From contig NZ_JAGSND010000004.1 in the NCBI RefSeq assembly GCF_018128545.1, forward strand, positions 124,001-188,000: a stretch of DNA of 64,000 bases, written 5' to 3'. The translations under genes were made by a program, and so were the position numbers. Positions 16,369 through 26,150 of this stretch are shown here, piece after piece. The notes under the pieces are model-generated. The model was not told where the DNA came from, did not search any database, and saw only the letters and a list, made by a program, of their open reading frames with translations. The DNA is from Sinanaerobacter chloroacetimidivorans (GTDB lineage: Bacteria > Bacillota > Clostridia > Peptostreptococcales > Anaerovoracaceae). How positions within the stretch are numbered: position 1 is the first letter of the stretch; each line of letters opens with the position of its first letter.

Positions 16369-18024
16369 ATGGCAACAAATTCAAGGTTTGAAAGAAGCAG
16401 AATCACAACGGGAAACGTAGCTTTTTCACCGTCCAGAACAACGATCGAGACGGCTTTTTATGGAAACAACGTGAGAAAGGTGATCGAGCTTGAAGAAGCC
16501 TATGAGATGGCCAAACACGCCATGGGTACTATCGTAACCGACATGCCCGTGTTTGATCCGCAGAAGATAGGGCTACCGGAAAGCGCAAACGTTTTACTCT
16601 TTAACGATGGAGAAACTGTTGGAAGATTTGCAGGTGCGAGGATCATTTTGGGGGAAAAAGACATATCAGAACCTGAATATGCATCAATCCTCAGGGAAGC
16701 GGCATATGGAACCCGGTATAAAAAAATGATCCATACAGAAGCCTATATCGGCCTTGATGAGGACTTCATGGTAAAAGCCAATCTACTTGTCCCAGAAACT
16801 TACGAAAACACGGTTTATAACTGGCTGTTAAATTTTCAGAGTTTGAATGAACACTACAATGAAATGTATCAGCGGTCAGCAAAACTGGGAGAGGAGCCCG
16901 ACATCTTCATACTGTCGGATCCTGATTGGAAAGATCCAAGATATCCAAATGGAATTGCTTATTTTGACCCGGAACACAACTGCGCAGCACTGCTGGGCTT
17001 ACGGTATTTCGGCGAACACAAAAAGGGTACGTTAACAATCGCCTGGGGGGTTGCAAATCGAAACGGGTACGCTTCCTGTCACGGTGGTTTGAAAAGAATG
17101 ATCAGAAAAGATGAAAAAAAACACGTAATGGGTGTTTTCGGACTGTCAGGATCGGGTAAATCTACATTAACGCATGCAAAGCATGACGGTAAATACGAAG
17201 TGACAGTACTCCATGATGATGCTTATGTAATTTCCACCGAAAATGGGTCTTCTGTAGCGTTAGAGCCTTCATATTTTGACAAGACCCAGGATTATCCGTT
17301 AACATCTCCGGATAATAAATATTTAGTCACAGTTCAGAACTGCGGAGCTACCATTGACTGTGACGGAAAATTGGTGATTGTTACAGAAGATTTAAGAAAC
17401 GGCAACGGAAGAGCCATCAAATCAAAGTTATGGGCGGAAAACAGGGTAGATAAACTGGATGAGCCCATCAACAGCATTGTTTGGCTGATGAAGGATCATT
17501 CTCTGCCGCCTGTTATTAAAATTGAAAATCCGGTACTGGCATCGGTGATGGGTGCTGTGCTCGCTACAAAACGAACGACGGCAGAAAAACTGGCAGACGG
17601 TGTAGATAAGGATGCCCTTGTATTTGAACCCTATGCAAATCCTTTCAGAACCTATCCTCTGGAGGAAGACTACAACAAGTTTAAGGCATTATTTAAACAG
17701 AGGGGTGTAGAATGCTTTATTATTAACACGGGACACTTCCTGGACAAGAAAATCCCTAAGGAAGTAACCATCGGCATCATTGAAAGCATCGTGGATGAGA
17801 CAGCGGAATTTGTAAGCTTCGGGAACTTAAATGATATGAAGATGCTGGTGATACCGGGTTTTGAACCGGATTTCGGCAATAAAGAATATATGGATCTGCT
17901 TGTAAAAAGCATGAACAACAGGGTTACATATCTGGATTCATTGATTGACTTTAAAGGCGGAAGAGATAATCTGCCTGAGGAAGCCAAACTGGCAATCCAG
18001 AGGTTAATACAACAACTAAAATAA
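16369..18024 (+). CDS. Divergent phosphoenolpyruvate carboxykinase (ATP)-like protein
   Basis: A 551-residue protein with the PEPCK-ATP P-loop GLSGSGKST (residues 258-266), an HDDAY segment at 282 in place of the usual GDDEH kinase-2 motif, and a later block (MKDHSLPPVIKIENPVLASVMGA) that aligns with the substrate and lid region of PckA. The family makes PEP from oxaloacetate and ATP. The changes in kinase-2 and around it suggest altered metal or substrate use, so activity should not be assumed. The ATG at 16369 has AAAAGGAG upstream. It lies between a zinc-ribbon membrane protein and UPF0182. Confidence 0.75.
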   Translation: MATNSRFERSRITTGNVAFSPSRTTIETAFYGNNVRKVIELEEAYEMAKHAMGTIVTDMPVFDPQKIGLPESANVLLFNDGETVGRFAGARIILGEKDISEPEYASILREAAYGTRYKKMIHTEAYIGLDEDFMVKANLLVPETYENTVYNWLLNFQSLNEHYNEMYQRSAKLGEEPDIFILSDPDWKDPRYPNGIAYFDPEHNCAALLGLRYFGEHKKGTLTIAWGVANRNGYASCHGGLKRMIRKDEKKHVMGVFGLSGSGKSTLTHAKHDGKYEVTVLHDDAYVISTENGSSVALEPSYFDKTQDYPLTSPDNKYLVTVQNCGATIDCDGKLVIVTEDLRNGNGRAIKSKLWAENRVDKLDEPINSIVWLMKDHSLPPVIKIENPVLASVMGAVLATKRTTAEKLADGVDKDALVFEPYANPFRTYPLEEDYNKFKALFKQRGVECFIINTGHFLDKKIPKEVTIGIIESIVDETAEFVSFGNLNDMKMLVIPGFEPDFGNKEYMDLLVKSMNNRVTYLDSLIDFKGGRDNLPEEAKLAIQRLIQQLK

Positions 18025-18065
18025 CGGAGGCACACCAATTGTGCAGATATTGAGGGGGGAATAAT

Positions 18066-21005
18066 TTGGAGAAAAAAAAATTAGGATTAGGCATCATCAT
18101 AGCGATACTACTGATTCTTATTGCCGGATTTAGCGGGCTTGTAAGTTTTATAGCTGATTATTTATGGTTTAAAGAGTTAGGTTATACGAGTGTCTTCTTT
18201 AAACAGCTGTTTACGCAATTGCAAATTGGGATACCATCCTTTGTCGTGATTACCCTGTTAACCTATTTTTATTTACGAGTGTTGAAAAGAGGGTACTATA
18301 AGAAGATTGATACGGTGGATTCCCCGGCAGTCAGTGAAAAAACACTGAATCGCATTTCCCTTGGGCTAAGCGCAGTCTTTGGAATTCTGGTGACGGTAAC
18401 TACCGTAACAAGCCTTTGGTTCCAAATACTCAAATTTGGAAACAGTACTAGCTTTGGAATCGCAGATCCAATTTTTAATCTGGATGTTTCCTTCTATGTC
18501 TTCAGGCTGGAATTTATAAAACAACTCAATGGTATCGTTATTGGGATCGTCATAGCCTTTGGAGTGCTGACCTTGCTTTATTACTTCCTGCTTCTCTCCA
18601 TGAGAAGACCAAAGATCTTTGAACGGGACACCCAGGGTCAGACGGATTACGCAGACCCTAATGACGGCCAAAGATTTAACGGCAACTACAATAATCCGTT
18701 CAGCGGCGTATTTGGAGGAGCCTTTGACAAATTTGGACAGAATTTCAATCCCGGAGGGTTTAACCAAAGACCGAAAAAGCAGTTTAATGATGACAATTTT
18801 AAGCAGCTTATCAGCATTGCTTCCAAACAACTGATCATTTTAGGCGTTATTTTCTTTCTCATGGTTGGAGCGAACTTTTATCTGAGACAGTATGAGCTCT
18901 TGTACTCCCATACCGGGGTACTGTATGGTGCAGGTTTTACCGATATCAACGTCACCTTGTGGGTGTACAGAGCCATGGTTGTATTTTCAGTGCTGGCTGC
19001 CATTGGTTTTGCTATGGGAATTGGAAAAAGAAGCTATAAAATGGTTTTAACGGTTCCGATTATTATGATCATTCTGGGTGCTGCAGGTACCGGAGCGAGT
19101 CTTCTGGTGCAGAACTTAGTGGTTTCCCCGGATGAGATCAACAAGGAGAGCCAATACCTGAGAAACAATATTGTCTTTACCCAGTCGGCATACGATTTAC
19201 AGGATGTTACGGTGAAACCCTTCCCTGCTTATAACAATTTGACCAGTGAAGATATTCAAAACAACATGGACACCATAACTAACATCAGAATTAATGATTA
19301 TGAACCGGCAAAGAAATTCTACAACCAGACCCAAAGTATCAGACTCTATTACCTATTCAACGATGTAGATGTAGACCGATATATGATAAATGGTGATTAT
19401 ACCCAGACCTTCCTGTCTGCCAGAGAAATCGATGAAACTCAAATCAGAGAAGAATGGCTGAACAGACATCTGAAGTATACCCACGGATATGGAATCACCT
19501 TGTCAAGAGTAGACAAGGTTACCGCCAGCGGGCAGCCGGATATGCTTATCCACAGCATTCCGCCGGTATCCAATGTAGATGAAATCAAGCTAAACCGACC
19601 TGAAATTTATTTCGGAGAACTGACGAACAATTATATCCTTACCAATACGGATGAGCAGGAATTCGATTATCCCAGCGGGGACAGCAACATTTATTCCACC
19701 TATGAAGGATCCGCAGGCATCAAGTTGAATCTGTTCAACAGAGTGGTATTTGCCATTAGAGAACAGAGCCTGAAATTGTTGGTATCCACCAACATTGACA
19801 GTGACTCAAGGATCATTATCAACAGGAATATCATGCAAAGGGTGCAGAAGATCATGCCGTTCCTTCAGTATGATTCCGACCCTTATATTGTAACTGCAGA
19901 CGGCAAGCTCTACTGGATTATAGACGCCTATACCACAAGCAGCTATTATCCTTATTCGGAGCCCTTTGCACCGGAAAACAGCGATGTAAATTACATCAGG
20001 AACTCGGTAAAAGTAGTGATAGACGCATACAATGGCGATGTAAGCTATTACCTTGTGAATGACAAGGATCCCGTTGCCAACACCTATGCAAAAATCTATC
20101 CTGTGCTGTTCAAGAACTTTGACCAGATGCCGGAATCCTTAAAATCTCATATCAGGTATCCGAACGTGCTGTTTAACATTCAGGCTAATGTTTATAAACG
20201 ATACCATATGAATGATGTAAAGGTATTCTATCAGGGAGAAGACCTCTGGGCTATCTCCAATGAGATTTTCGGTACGGAAGAAATCTCCATGACTCCGAAT
20301 TATTACATCATGAAGCTGCCGGGTGAAGAAAAGGTAGAATTCCTTAACTCCATCCCTTATACCCCAAGGGGCAAGAAAAATATGACCGGTTTGCTGATGG
20401 CACGGAATGACGGAGAAAACTATGGGGAGCTCATTCTATATCAATTCCCCAAAGACAAAATTGTTTATGGTCCAATGCAGATTGAATCTCAAATTGACCA
20501 GCATACGGAAATCTCCAAGGAATTCTCTCTTTGGAATTCAGCAGGATCCACCTATATCAGAGGAAATATGTTCGTTATTCCTATCGAAGAATCTCTGGTA
20601 TATGTAGAGCCGGTATATCTGGAAGCTTCCAACACCGGAAGCCTGCCGGAAGTAAAACGTGTTATTGTAGCTTATGGAGACCGCATTGCCTATGAACCAA
20701 CCCTGAGTGCGGCACTGGATTCTCTCTTTGGAGAGGGAGCCAGCGGGGCACAGCCTCCGGATAATACGGGAGCCCCGGGTAACGGAGCGCTTAGCGTTGA
20801 AGAACTTATCCGCCTTGCCAATGAGGCCTTTGACAACGCAAATGCGGCACAGAGGAACGGCGACTGGTCGGCTTACGGACAATACCTGAAACAGCTTGAG
20901 AACTATCTGAACCAACTGGCACCTCGTGAATCTCAGGGAACAGACCAGGCTGGCGGCCAGACTGAAGATCAGCAGGCGGATGACACGGGAACATCAGATC
21001 TATAA
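18066..21005 (+). CDS. UPF0182 family membrane protein
   Basis: A 979-residue protein. Seven or so transmembrane helices lie in the first third (from IIIAILLILIAGFSGLVSFI), with a Gly/Asn-rich cytoplasmic loop near 200-240. A very large extracytoplasmic domain follows and a low-complexity Gln/Asn/Gly tail ends it. This arrangement is that of UPF0182 (COG1615), whose function is unknown. The start is a TTG at 18066 following GAGGGGGG. It lies 41 bp after the PEPCK-like gene, in the same direction, and ends at a terminator. Confidence 0.88.
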   Translation: MEKKKLGLGIIIAILLILIAGFSGLVSFIADYLWFKELGYTSVFFKQLFTQLQIGIPSFVVITLLTYFYLRVLKRGYYKKIDTVDSPAVSEKTLNRISLGLSAVFGILVTVTTVTSLWFQILKFGNSTSFGIADPIFNLDVSFYVFRLEFIKQLNGIVIGIVIAFGVLTLLYYFLLLSMRRPKIFERDTQGQTDYADPNDGQRFNGNYNNPFSGVFGGAFDKFGQNFNPGGFNQRPKKQFNDDNFKQLISIASKQLIILGVIFFLMVGANFYLRQYELLYSHTGVLYGAGFTDINVTLWVYRAMVVFSVLAAIGFAMGIGKRSYKMVLTVPIIMIILGAAGTGASLLVQNLVVSPDEINKESQYLRNNIVFTQSAYDLQDVTVKPFPAYNNLTSEDIQNNMDTITNIRINDYEPAKKFYNQTQSIRLYYLFNDVDVDRYMINGDYTQTFLSAREIDETQIREEWLNRHLKYTHGYGITLSRVDKVTASGQPDMLIHSIPPVSNVDEIKLNRPEIYFGELTNNYILTNTDEQEFDYPSGDSNIYSTYEGSAGIKLNLFNRVVFAIREQSLKLLVSTNIDSDSRIIINRNIMQRVQKIMPFLQYDSDPYIVTADGKLYWIIDAYTTSSYYPYSEPFAPENSDVNYIRNSVKVVIDAYNGDVSYYLVNDKDPVANTYAKIYPVLFKNFDQMPESLKSHIRYPNVLFNIQANVYKRYHMNDVKVFYQGEDLWAISNEIFGTEEISMTPNYYIMKLPGEEKVEFLNSIPYTPRGKKNMTGLLMARNDGENYGELILYQFPKDKIVYGPMQIESQIDQHTEISKEFSLWNSAGSTYIRGNMFVIPIEESLVYVEPVYLEASNTGSLPEVKRVIVAYGDRIAYEPTLSAALDSLFGEGASGAQPPDNTGAPGNGALSVEELIRLANEAFDNANAAQRNGDWSAYGQYLKQLENYLNQLAPRESQGTDQAGGQTEDQQADDTGTSDL

Positions 21006-21040
21006 ATATAATAAATAATAAGAAGATAAGAATAAAAAAT

Positions 21041-21085
21041 AATAGATAGACAGCAATGAATGCTTGTTCTATCTATTATTTTTTT
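21041..21085 (+). terminator. Intrinsic terminator, probably bidirectional
   Basis: AATAGATAGA (21041-21050) pairs with TCTATCTATT (21069-21078) and is followed by ATTTTTTTAC. A-rich sequence on the left would serve the convergent PTS-like gene. Confidence 0.75.
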
Positions 21086-21126
21086 ACTTCAACTATTCTG
21101 AATCTCAATTTATTCCTAACCCGGCA

Positions 21127-22182
21127 TTAATACATTCTTAACTTCATTTCACCGCCGTGAATGATCCCTTTCTTGCGCATCAGCTCGGAGAAGAAAAGAC
21201 AAAGAATTGCCGGCAGAATGAAATGCAAGATCGCAATATAAAGGATCACCTGGCCGCCGGGCATAAATTCGGTCATAGTAGCATAGGTCGTAAACTGTCC
21301 GACGAATCCGCAGGAACCCATCCCTGCTCCTATTGCCACATTTTCCATACCAAAAACCGTAGTGGAGAGGGGGCCCAAAATTGCGCTGGTCAAAACGGTG
21401 GGAATCAGGATTTTCGGATGCTCCATAATATTGGGGAGCTGCAGCTTGGCGGAGCCGATTCCCTGACCGATTACACCGTCCCATCCGTTCTCCCGAAAGC
21501 TGGAAACGGCGAATCCTATCATCTGAACGCAGCAGCCTACTGTTGCGGCACCGGCGGCAAGTCCCGATAAATCAAGAGTTATGGCAAGTGCTGCGGAAGA
21601 AAGCGGTGACACCAATACGACTCCCAGCATGACGGCAAGTATGATGCCCATTGGTAAAGGCTGCAAAGTTGTTGCCATATTGATAAAATCACCTAATGCC
21701 AGCATAAAGCTCTGTACTCCCGGCCCTACGAAATAACCCACAAGGCAGCCGGGTATAATGGTTGTGAAGGGTACCAGGACAATGTCCAAGTGGGTTCTTC
21801 CGGCAATCAGCCCTCCGATTTCTGCTCCGACAACCGCGGCAAAATAAGCACCCAATGGACCGCCCAGGGTGTAGCCGTAAGCGCCTGCGGCCAAGGAAGA
21901 AAATATGACCAAGGGCTTGTGCTTCAGCATATAGGCAATACCCGCAGCGATAGCAGCGCCGACAATGGGAGATTTCGCACCTATGATCTCGGCAAATTGC
22001 GCTAATAGAGCAAAGCCTGGCAAAGGTATCTTTGATGTCTGGGTGATAAGCACGCTGACAATGACGGAGGCAAACAGCCCCAGGGCCATGCCGGACATGG
22101 CTGCGACAAAATAGCGTTGAAAGCCTCTCTTTATGACTGAGTTTGTTGAGTTTGTCTCATGTGACTTTTTATTTTTTTGCAT
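21127..22182 (-). CDS. PTS IIC-like membrane protein (PTS_EIIC_2 family), orphan
   Basis: A 351-residue integral membrane protein with about 9-10 helices rich in Gly and Ala (GLFASVIVSVLITQTSKIPL, SPIVGAAIAAGIAYML, GAYGYTLGGPLGAYFAAVVGAEIGGLIAG). It fits the clostridial/bacillar EIIC-like family with no IIA or IIB partner; none is encoded nearby. Sugar transport is therefore not certain. The ATG at 22182 follows AAAGGAGAAACGT. The PPase terminator lies only ~20 nt before it, so it is expressed by read-through or from its own short promoter. Confidence 0.75.
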   Translation of the reverse strand: MQKNKKSHETNSTNSVIKRGFQRYFVAAMSGMALGLFASVIVSVLITQTSKIPLPGFALLAQFAEIIGAKSPIVGAAIAAGIAYMLKHKPLVIFSSLAAGAYGYTLGGPLGAYFAAVVGAEIGGLIAGRTHLDIVLVPFTTIIPGCLVGYFVGPGVQSFMLALGDFINMATTLQPLPMGIILAVMLGVVLVSPLSSAALAITLDLSGLAAGAATVGCCVQMIGFAVSSFRENGWDGVIGQGIGSAKLQLPNIMEHPKILIPTVLTSAILGPLSTTVFGMENVAIGAGMGSCGFVGQFTTYATMTEFMPGGQVILYIAILHFILPAILCLFFSELMRKKGIIHGGEMKLRMY

Positions 22183-22202
22183 ACGTTTCTCCTTTTATGA
22201 AA

Positions 22203-22231
22203 TAAAAAAGCACGCAACCAAAGCTGCGTGC
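22203..22231 (-). terminator. Terminator after the CBS-PPase gene
   Basis: Minus strand GCACGCA-gctttggt-TGCGTGC followed by TTTTTTATT. It sits between two genes of the same strand and may reduce read-through into the PTS-like gene. Confidence 0.8.
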
Positions 22232-22257
22232 CGGATTTTGCCCGTAAAAGGGTGATT

Positions 22258-23892
22258 TTATTGCTGCAATATAGCCATTAATGATGGCAGCAGTTGCTTT
22301 TTGCGGGAGACCACGCCTTTTAAATGCAGAGCACCGTTCTTTGCTTCCACTTCCATTGCATTTTCTGCAATTTCCTGGGCCCCGTTACCATGATATAATA
22401 GTTCGGTAGACTCATCAATAATATTGGTGAGCATGATAAACATCATGTCCAGTTTATGCTTTTCGGCAGATTGAAAATGCGCCAGGAGCCGCGATTTTAC
22501 TTCCTGTAATTCAATTGCATTCATAAAGGTACTTTGGCCCACGCCGAAACTGACACCGTTAATAAAAAATTGTTTAAAATCCTGATAAATAATTTCTTCA
22601 ATAGATTTATCCTTGAAATTGCTCCCGGCCTGAAAGAGTTCTTCTGCGAAAGGCTTTATCTCAATTCCGGCTATCTGTGCCAATACTTCGGCGGCCTTAC
22701 GATCTTCTTCGGTACAGGTAGGTGAGCGGAACATCAGGGTATCGGTGATGATTGCAGCACATAAGAGCCCGGCAATGTTTGGCTCGATTTTAACCTTATT
22801 TTCCCCATACATTTGAAAAATAATCGTAGCAGTGCATCCCACCGGCTGATTTCTGAAAAACACAGGAGAGATGGTTTCCAGACTTCCCAGTCTGTGATGA
22901 TCGATGATTTCCATAATTTCCGCATCTTCCAATCCATCTACCGATTGGGATCTTTCATTATGATCCACTAATATAATTTTCTTTTGTTTCACATCAAGCA
23001 GAGACCTTCTGGAAATCATTCCGCAGTATTTTCCGTAAACGTCTAAAACAGGGAAGTCTCTATGACGCACCTTTGCCATGACGCCTTTAATGTCACGCGT
23101 GTAATCATCAGTTTCGAAGGTGACCAGATTTTCACTTCTCATGAAATAATGGATGGGAGTGCTTTGGTTAATCAGTCTGGCGACGGTGTATGTATCGTGA
23201 GGGGTGCTGATAATCCTGCATCCTTTTTCTTTTGCCAGCTTTTGAATGGTAATCGATATGGGAGCTCCCATACAGACAATAATGCAGCCTGCATTCATTT
23301 CAATAGCGCAAAGCTGGGATTCATAACGGTTGCCAAGAATGACAAGATCACCGTCTTCAATATAGCTTTCCATAATATCAGGGTTTGCTGCGGCGATGAC
23401 GATTTTCCCTTTAGAGACTACGCCATCCCCATTTCCTGCAACGAGAGACCCATCCAGAGTCTCCAGTATATTTCTATAATTGGTAAGGGAAGAAGCCAAA
23501 ATGCGATTGTCATAGATATCCATATTTGCAGTAGCAATATCTTTGACGGAGATCAGACCTTCCAACCGATCCTGATTGGTTATGGGCAGGGTGGCAACGT
23601 TGACATCCTTCATCAGCGTCCAGGCCTTCTTTAAAGATATGCAGCTTTGTACTCCTTCTGTTTTTCTCATGTCAATGTCTTTTACCTGGGTGCCCACATC
23701 ACCGATGAATTCGGGTTCTTCCACCTGAAAACGATTTAGAACAAATTTTGTTTCACCGCTGATTTCACCGGCTCTTTTAGGAATGTATTCTTCGTCGGAA
23801 ATTTTGTTTTTCAGATCAGCATAAGCTATGGCTGAACAAATGGAGTCCGTATCCGGATTTTTATGTCCTACTACTAATACTTTTGCTTTCAT
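22258..23892 (-). CDS. CBS-domain manganese-dependent inorganic pyrophosphatase (family II)
   Basis: A 544-residue DHH-family PPase. HKNPDTDS at the N-terminus, VDHNE and IIDHHRLGS are the metal and catalytic motifs. The core is interrupted after ~70 residues by a long insert (two CBS domains around a DRTGG-like domain), which in characterised relatives binds adenine nucleotides and tunes activity. It hydrolyses PPi to 2 Pi in the cytoplasm. The C-terminal DHHA2-type domain ends in RKKQLLPSL. It lies 15 bp after the diguanylate cyclase gene on the same strand. Confidence 0.92.
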   Translation of the reverse strand: MKAKVLVVGHKNPDTDSICSAIAYADLKNKISDEEYIPKRAGEISGETKFVLNRFQVEEPEFIGDVGTQVKDIDMRKTEGVQSCISLKKAWTLMKDVNVATLPITNQDRLEGLISVKDIATANMDIYDNRILASSLTNYRNILETLDGSLVAGNGDGVVSKGKIVIAAANPDIMESYIEDGDLVILGNRYESQLCAIEMNAGCIIVCMGAPISITIQKLAKEKGCRIISTPHDTYTVARLINQSTPIHYFMRSENLVTFETDDYTRDIKGVMAKVRHRDFPVLDVYGKYCGMISRRSLLDVKQKKIILVDHNERSQSVDGLEDAEIMEIIDHHRLGSLETISPVFFRNQPVGCTATIIFQMYGENKVKIEPNIAGLLCAAIITDTLMFRSPTCTEEDRKAAEVLAQIAGIEIKPFAEELFQAGSNFKDKSIEEIIYQDFKQFFINGVSFGVGQSTFMNAIELQEVKSRLLAHFQSAEKHKLDMMFIMLTNIIDESTELLYHGNGAQEIAENAMEVEAKNGALHLKGVVSRKKQLLPSLMAILQQ

Positions 23893-23907
23893 AAGCGCCT
23901 CAACTTT

Positions 23908-24945
23908 CTACATAATTTCATATCGGTTTCTGCCGTTTTCCTTTGCAAGATAAAGAGCTTGATCCGCTCTTTTTAAAATAGATAGACTAGTATCCTGGTC
24001 TTTATATTCTGTAATTCCCAAGCTGATGGTCAATTTACCGATGCCATCAATGGCAGAATTCGCCGCATTTTTACGAATCCTTTCAGCCAGCTGAACTGCA
24101 GTGGACAGATCCGTATCAGGAAGCAAAACAATAAACTCTTCTCCGCCGATTCTGGATAGAACATCGGAACGCCTAATACTGTTTTGAATGGTCTCCGTCA
24201 ATGCTTTCAGAGCATAGTCCCCTCGTTCATGACCATGAGTATCATTTACCTTTTTAAAATGATCAATATCCACCATGATCAAGGAAAAAGCTTTATGCTT
24301 CCATTTCACACTTTGGATTTCATTTTCCAGGTAGGTGCTGAAATATCTCCTGTTAAAAGCACCGGTCAAGGGATCGAGTATGGCCGAAGCAGCAAGATTA
24401 TTATGTACAAACTTTTTATAAACTATTAAAATGGCAATGATCACGACGATATTCAGCCCTATGATCAATGTAAAATACCGAAAAAAGGAAACTACCCGAT
24501 CTTCGTTATACTGATTTCTGAGTACCATGGAGTTGGTCGTTTTCCATATTTCCTCACTCTTTCGGATCACATCCTGCTTGCTTTTCTTGGTAGGATTTTG
24601 ATGATACTTTTCGACGAGAATCTGAATTTCTTCCCATTGCTGTTTCATCCGGTCCAGATTGTAAAACCGCTCTATTCTGTTTTGCTCCGTGAGTGCAGGG
24701 TTGCCTTCGTATTTTGAAAGTAAACTGTCTATGTATAAGGGAATATCTTCGCCGTAAGGCTTTGAATTTGCTAATTCTAATTTGACATATCGCTGGATGG
24801 AACCTCTGATCATGCTGAAATCATCTATCATCTCAGATTCGGTATTCAAATCCTGAAAGAAACCGCCGTACATTAATATTTGTATTAAAAGTAAGAGAAG
24901 AAGAACGATGACAGCGGAGAAGACACCTCGATATTTGGATTTCAT
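23908..24945 (-). CDS. Membrane diguanylate cyclase (GGDEF)
   Basis: A 345-residue protein. A transmembrane helix near residues 8-27, an extracytoplasmic helical region and a second membrane helix (YFTLIIGLNIVVIIAILIVY) precede a C-terminal GGDEF domain with DPLTGAFNRRYF and an RIGGEEF active site. It should make cyclic di-GMP. The upstream RxxD inhibitory-site motif is not evident. The ATG at 24945 follows AAAGGAG; the frame is open to 24981, where only a TTG is available. It lies directly after mutY in the same operon. Confidence 0.88.
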   Translation of the reverse strand: MKSKYRGVFSAVIVLLLLLLIQILMYGGFFQDLNTESEMIDDFSMIRGSIQRYVKLELANSKPYGEDIPLYIDSLLSKYEGNPALTEQNRIERFYNLDRMKQQWEEIQILVEKYHQNPTKKSKQDVIRKSEEIWKTTNSMVLRNQYNEDRVVSFFRYFTLIIGLNIVVIIAILIVYKKFVHNNLAASAILDPLTGAFNRRYFSTYLENEIQSVKWKHKAFSLIMVDIDHFKKVNDTHGHERGDYALKALTETIQNSIRRSDVLSRIGGEEFIVLLPDTDLSTAVQLAERIRKNAANSAIDGIGKLTISLGITEYKDQDTSLSILKRADQALYLAKENGRNRYEIM

Positions 24946-24981
24946 GAAAACCCGTACTCCTTTCTCATAACTATGAGCCAA

Positions 24982-26061
24982 TTATTTTAGAATCGAGAGT
25001 AATTGCATGTAAAAAGCCTTATAGGCTGACGGTATTGCAAAATGATCAGTCAGATCTTTTTTGCTTACCCATTCAAAATCATGGTTTTGTTCCTCAAACT
25101 CGGTTACTTTGCAGAGATAGCCGGTCATGTGCCATTCGATATGTGTGAAAATGTGCTTTGCCGGATTCAGTTCTTCAATGGTTTCTGCAAGTAGTCCCCA
25201 ACTGTTTAATTGATCTTTTGCTTCTTTTAAAGTCAGGAAGCCAGCTGTGCCGGGGAACTCCCATAAGTTGGCTAACAAACCGCTTTCTTCTCTTCTCCTG
25301 ATGGCAATTTTCTCTTCTTTTAGAATGAGAAAGATGGTTTTATATTCTTTTTTTCGTGGTTTTTTCTTTGCTTTTACAGGAAACTCCATTACCCTATCTT
25401 GAAGACAGGCCTTGCACATGAAATGCAAAGGACATAACTCGCATTTCGGCAGTCCGTTGGGCATACAGACCGTTGCCCCCAGCTCCATGAGTGCCTGATT
25501 AAAATCACCGGGACGTTCTCTAGGTATGATGAGCCTGATTTCTTCAGTAAAATACTTTTTCACCGAAGTCTGATCAATTTCTCTTTGGTCCGTCAGAATA
25601 CGTGTCAGAACCCGGAGCACATTTCCGTCAACGCAGGGTACGGGAAGACCGAAAGCAATGGAAGCAACAGCTCCTGCCGTATATTCTCCGATTCCGGGTA
25701 GGGTTAATAAGGCATCGTAAGAAGCAGGAACTTCTCCGCCATAGGTGTCCAGTATCATCTTGGCGGCCTTTTGCATGTTTCTTGCACGGTTGTAATAACC
25801 AAGACCTTCCCAAAGCTTCAGCACTTGTTCTTCGGGTGCATGAGCAAGAGTGGCAAGGGTCGGAAGACTCTCAATCCATCGATCAAAATAGGGCTTCACT
25901 GTTTCCACTCTAGTTTGCTGCAGCATAATTTCCGAAACCCAGACATGATAAGGCAATGGATTTTCCCTCCAGGGCAATATCCGGGCATGCTGATCATACC
26001 AGGATAATAAGGGCGTCACAATCAAAGAAAGATCCTTCGTATCGATGGAGTTTTTCTGCAT
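24982..26061 (-). CDS. mutY: A/G-specific adenine glycosylase MutY
   Basis: A 359-residue protein. The N-terminal HhH-GPD domain has WRENPLPYHVWVSEIMLQQTRV (catalytic Glu) and LPGIGEYTAGAVASIAFG with the Asp of PCVDGNV. Four Cys for a [4Fe-4S] cluster appear as CX7CX2CX5C (CMPNGLPKCELC...C). The C-terminal NUDIX-like domain recognises 8-oxoG. It removes adenine opposite 8-oxoguanine. The ribosome site (GAGGGAAAT) is weak. Length and order of domains are normal. Confidence 0.94.
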   Translation of the reverse strand: MQKNSIDTKDLSLIVTPLLSWYDQHARILPWRENPLPYHVWVSEIMLQQTRVETVKPYFDRWIESLPTLATLAHAPEEQVLKLWEGLGYYNRARNMQKAAKMILDTYGGEVPASYDALLTLPGIGEYTAGAVASIAFGLPVPCVDGNVLRVLTRILTDQREIDQTSVKKYFTEEIRLIIPRERPGDFNQALMELGATVCMPNGLPKCELCPLHFMCKACLQDRVMEFPVKAKKKPRKKEYKTIFLILKEEKIAIRRREESGLLANLWEFPGTAGFLTLKEAKDQLNSWGLLAETIEELNPAKHIFTHIEWHMTGYLCKVTEFEEQNHDFEWVSKKDLTDHFAIPSAYKAFYMQLLSILK

Positions 26062-26150
26062 TTTTATTATTTCCCTCTTGATGATTTTCTACAAACTTCG
26101 TCTTGTAAATTGCATTGTAACATGCAGGAATAAAAAAGAAAAGAAGCATA

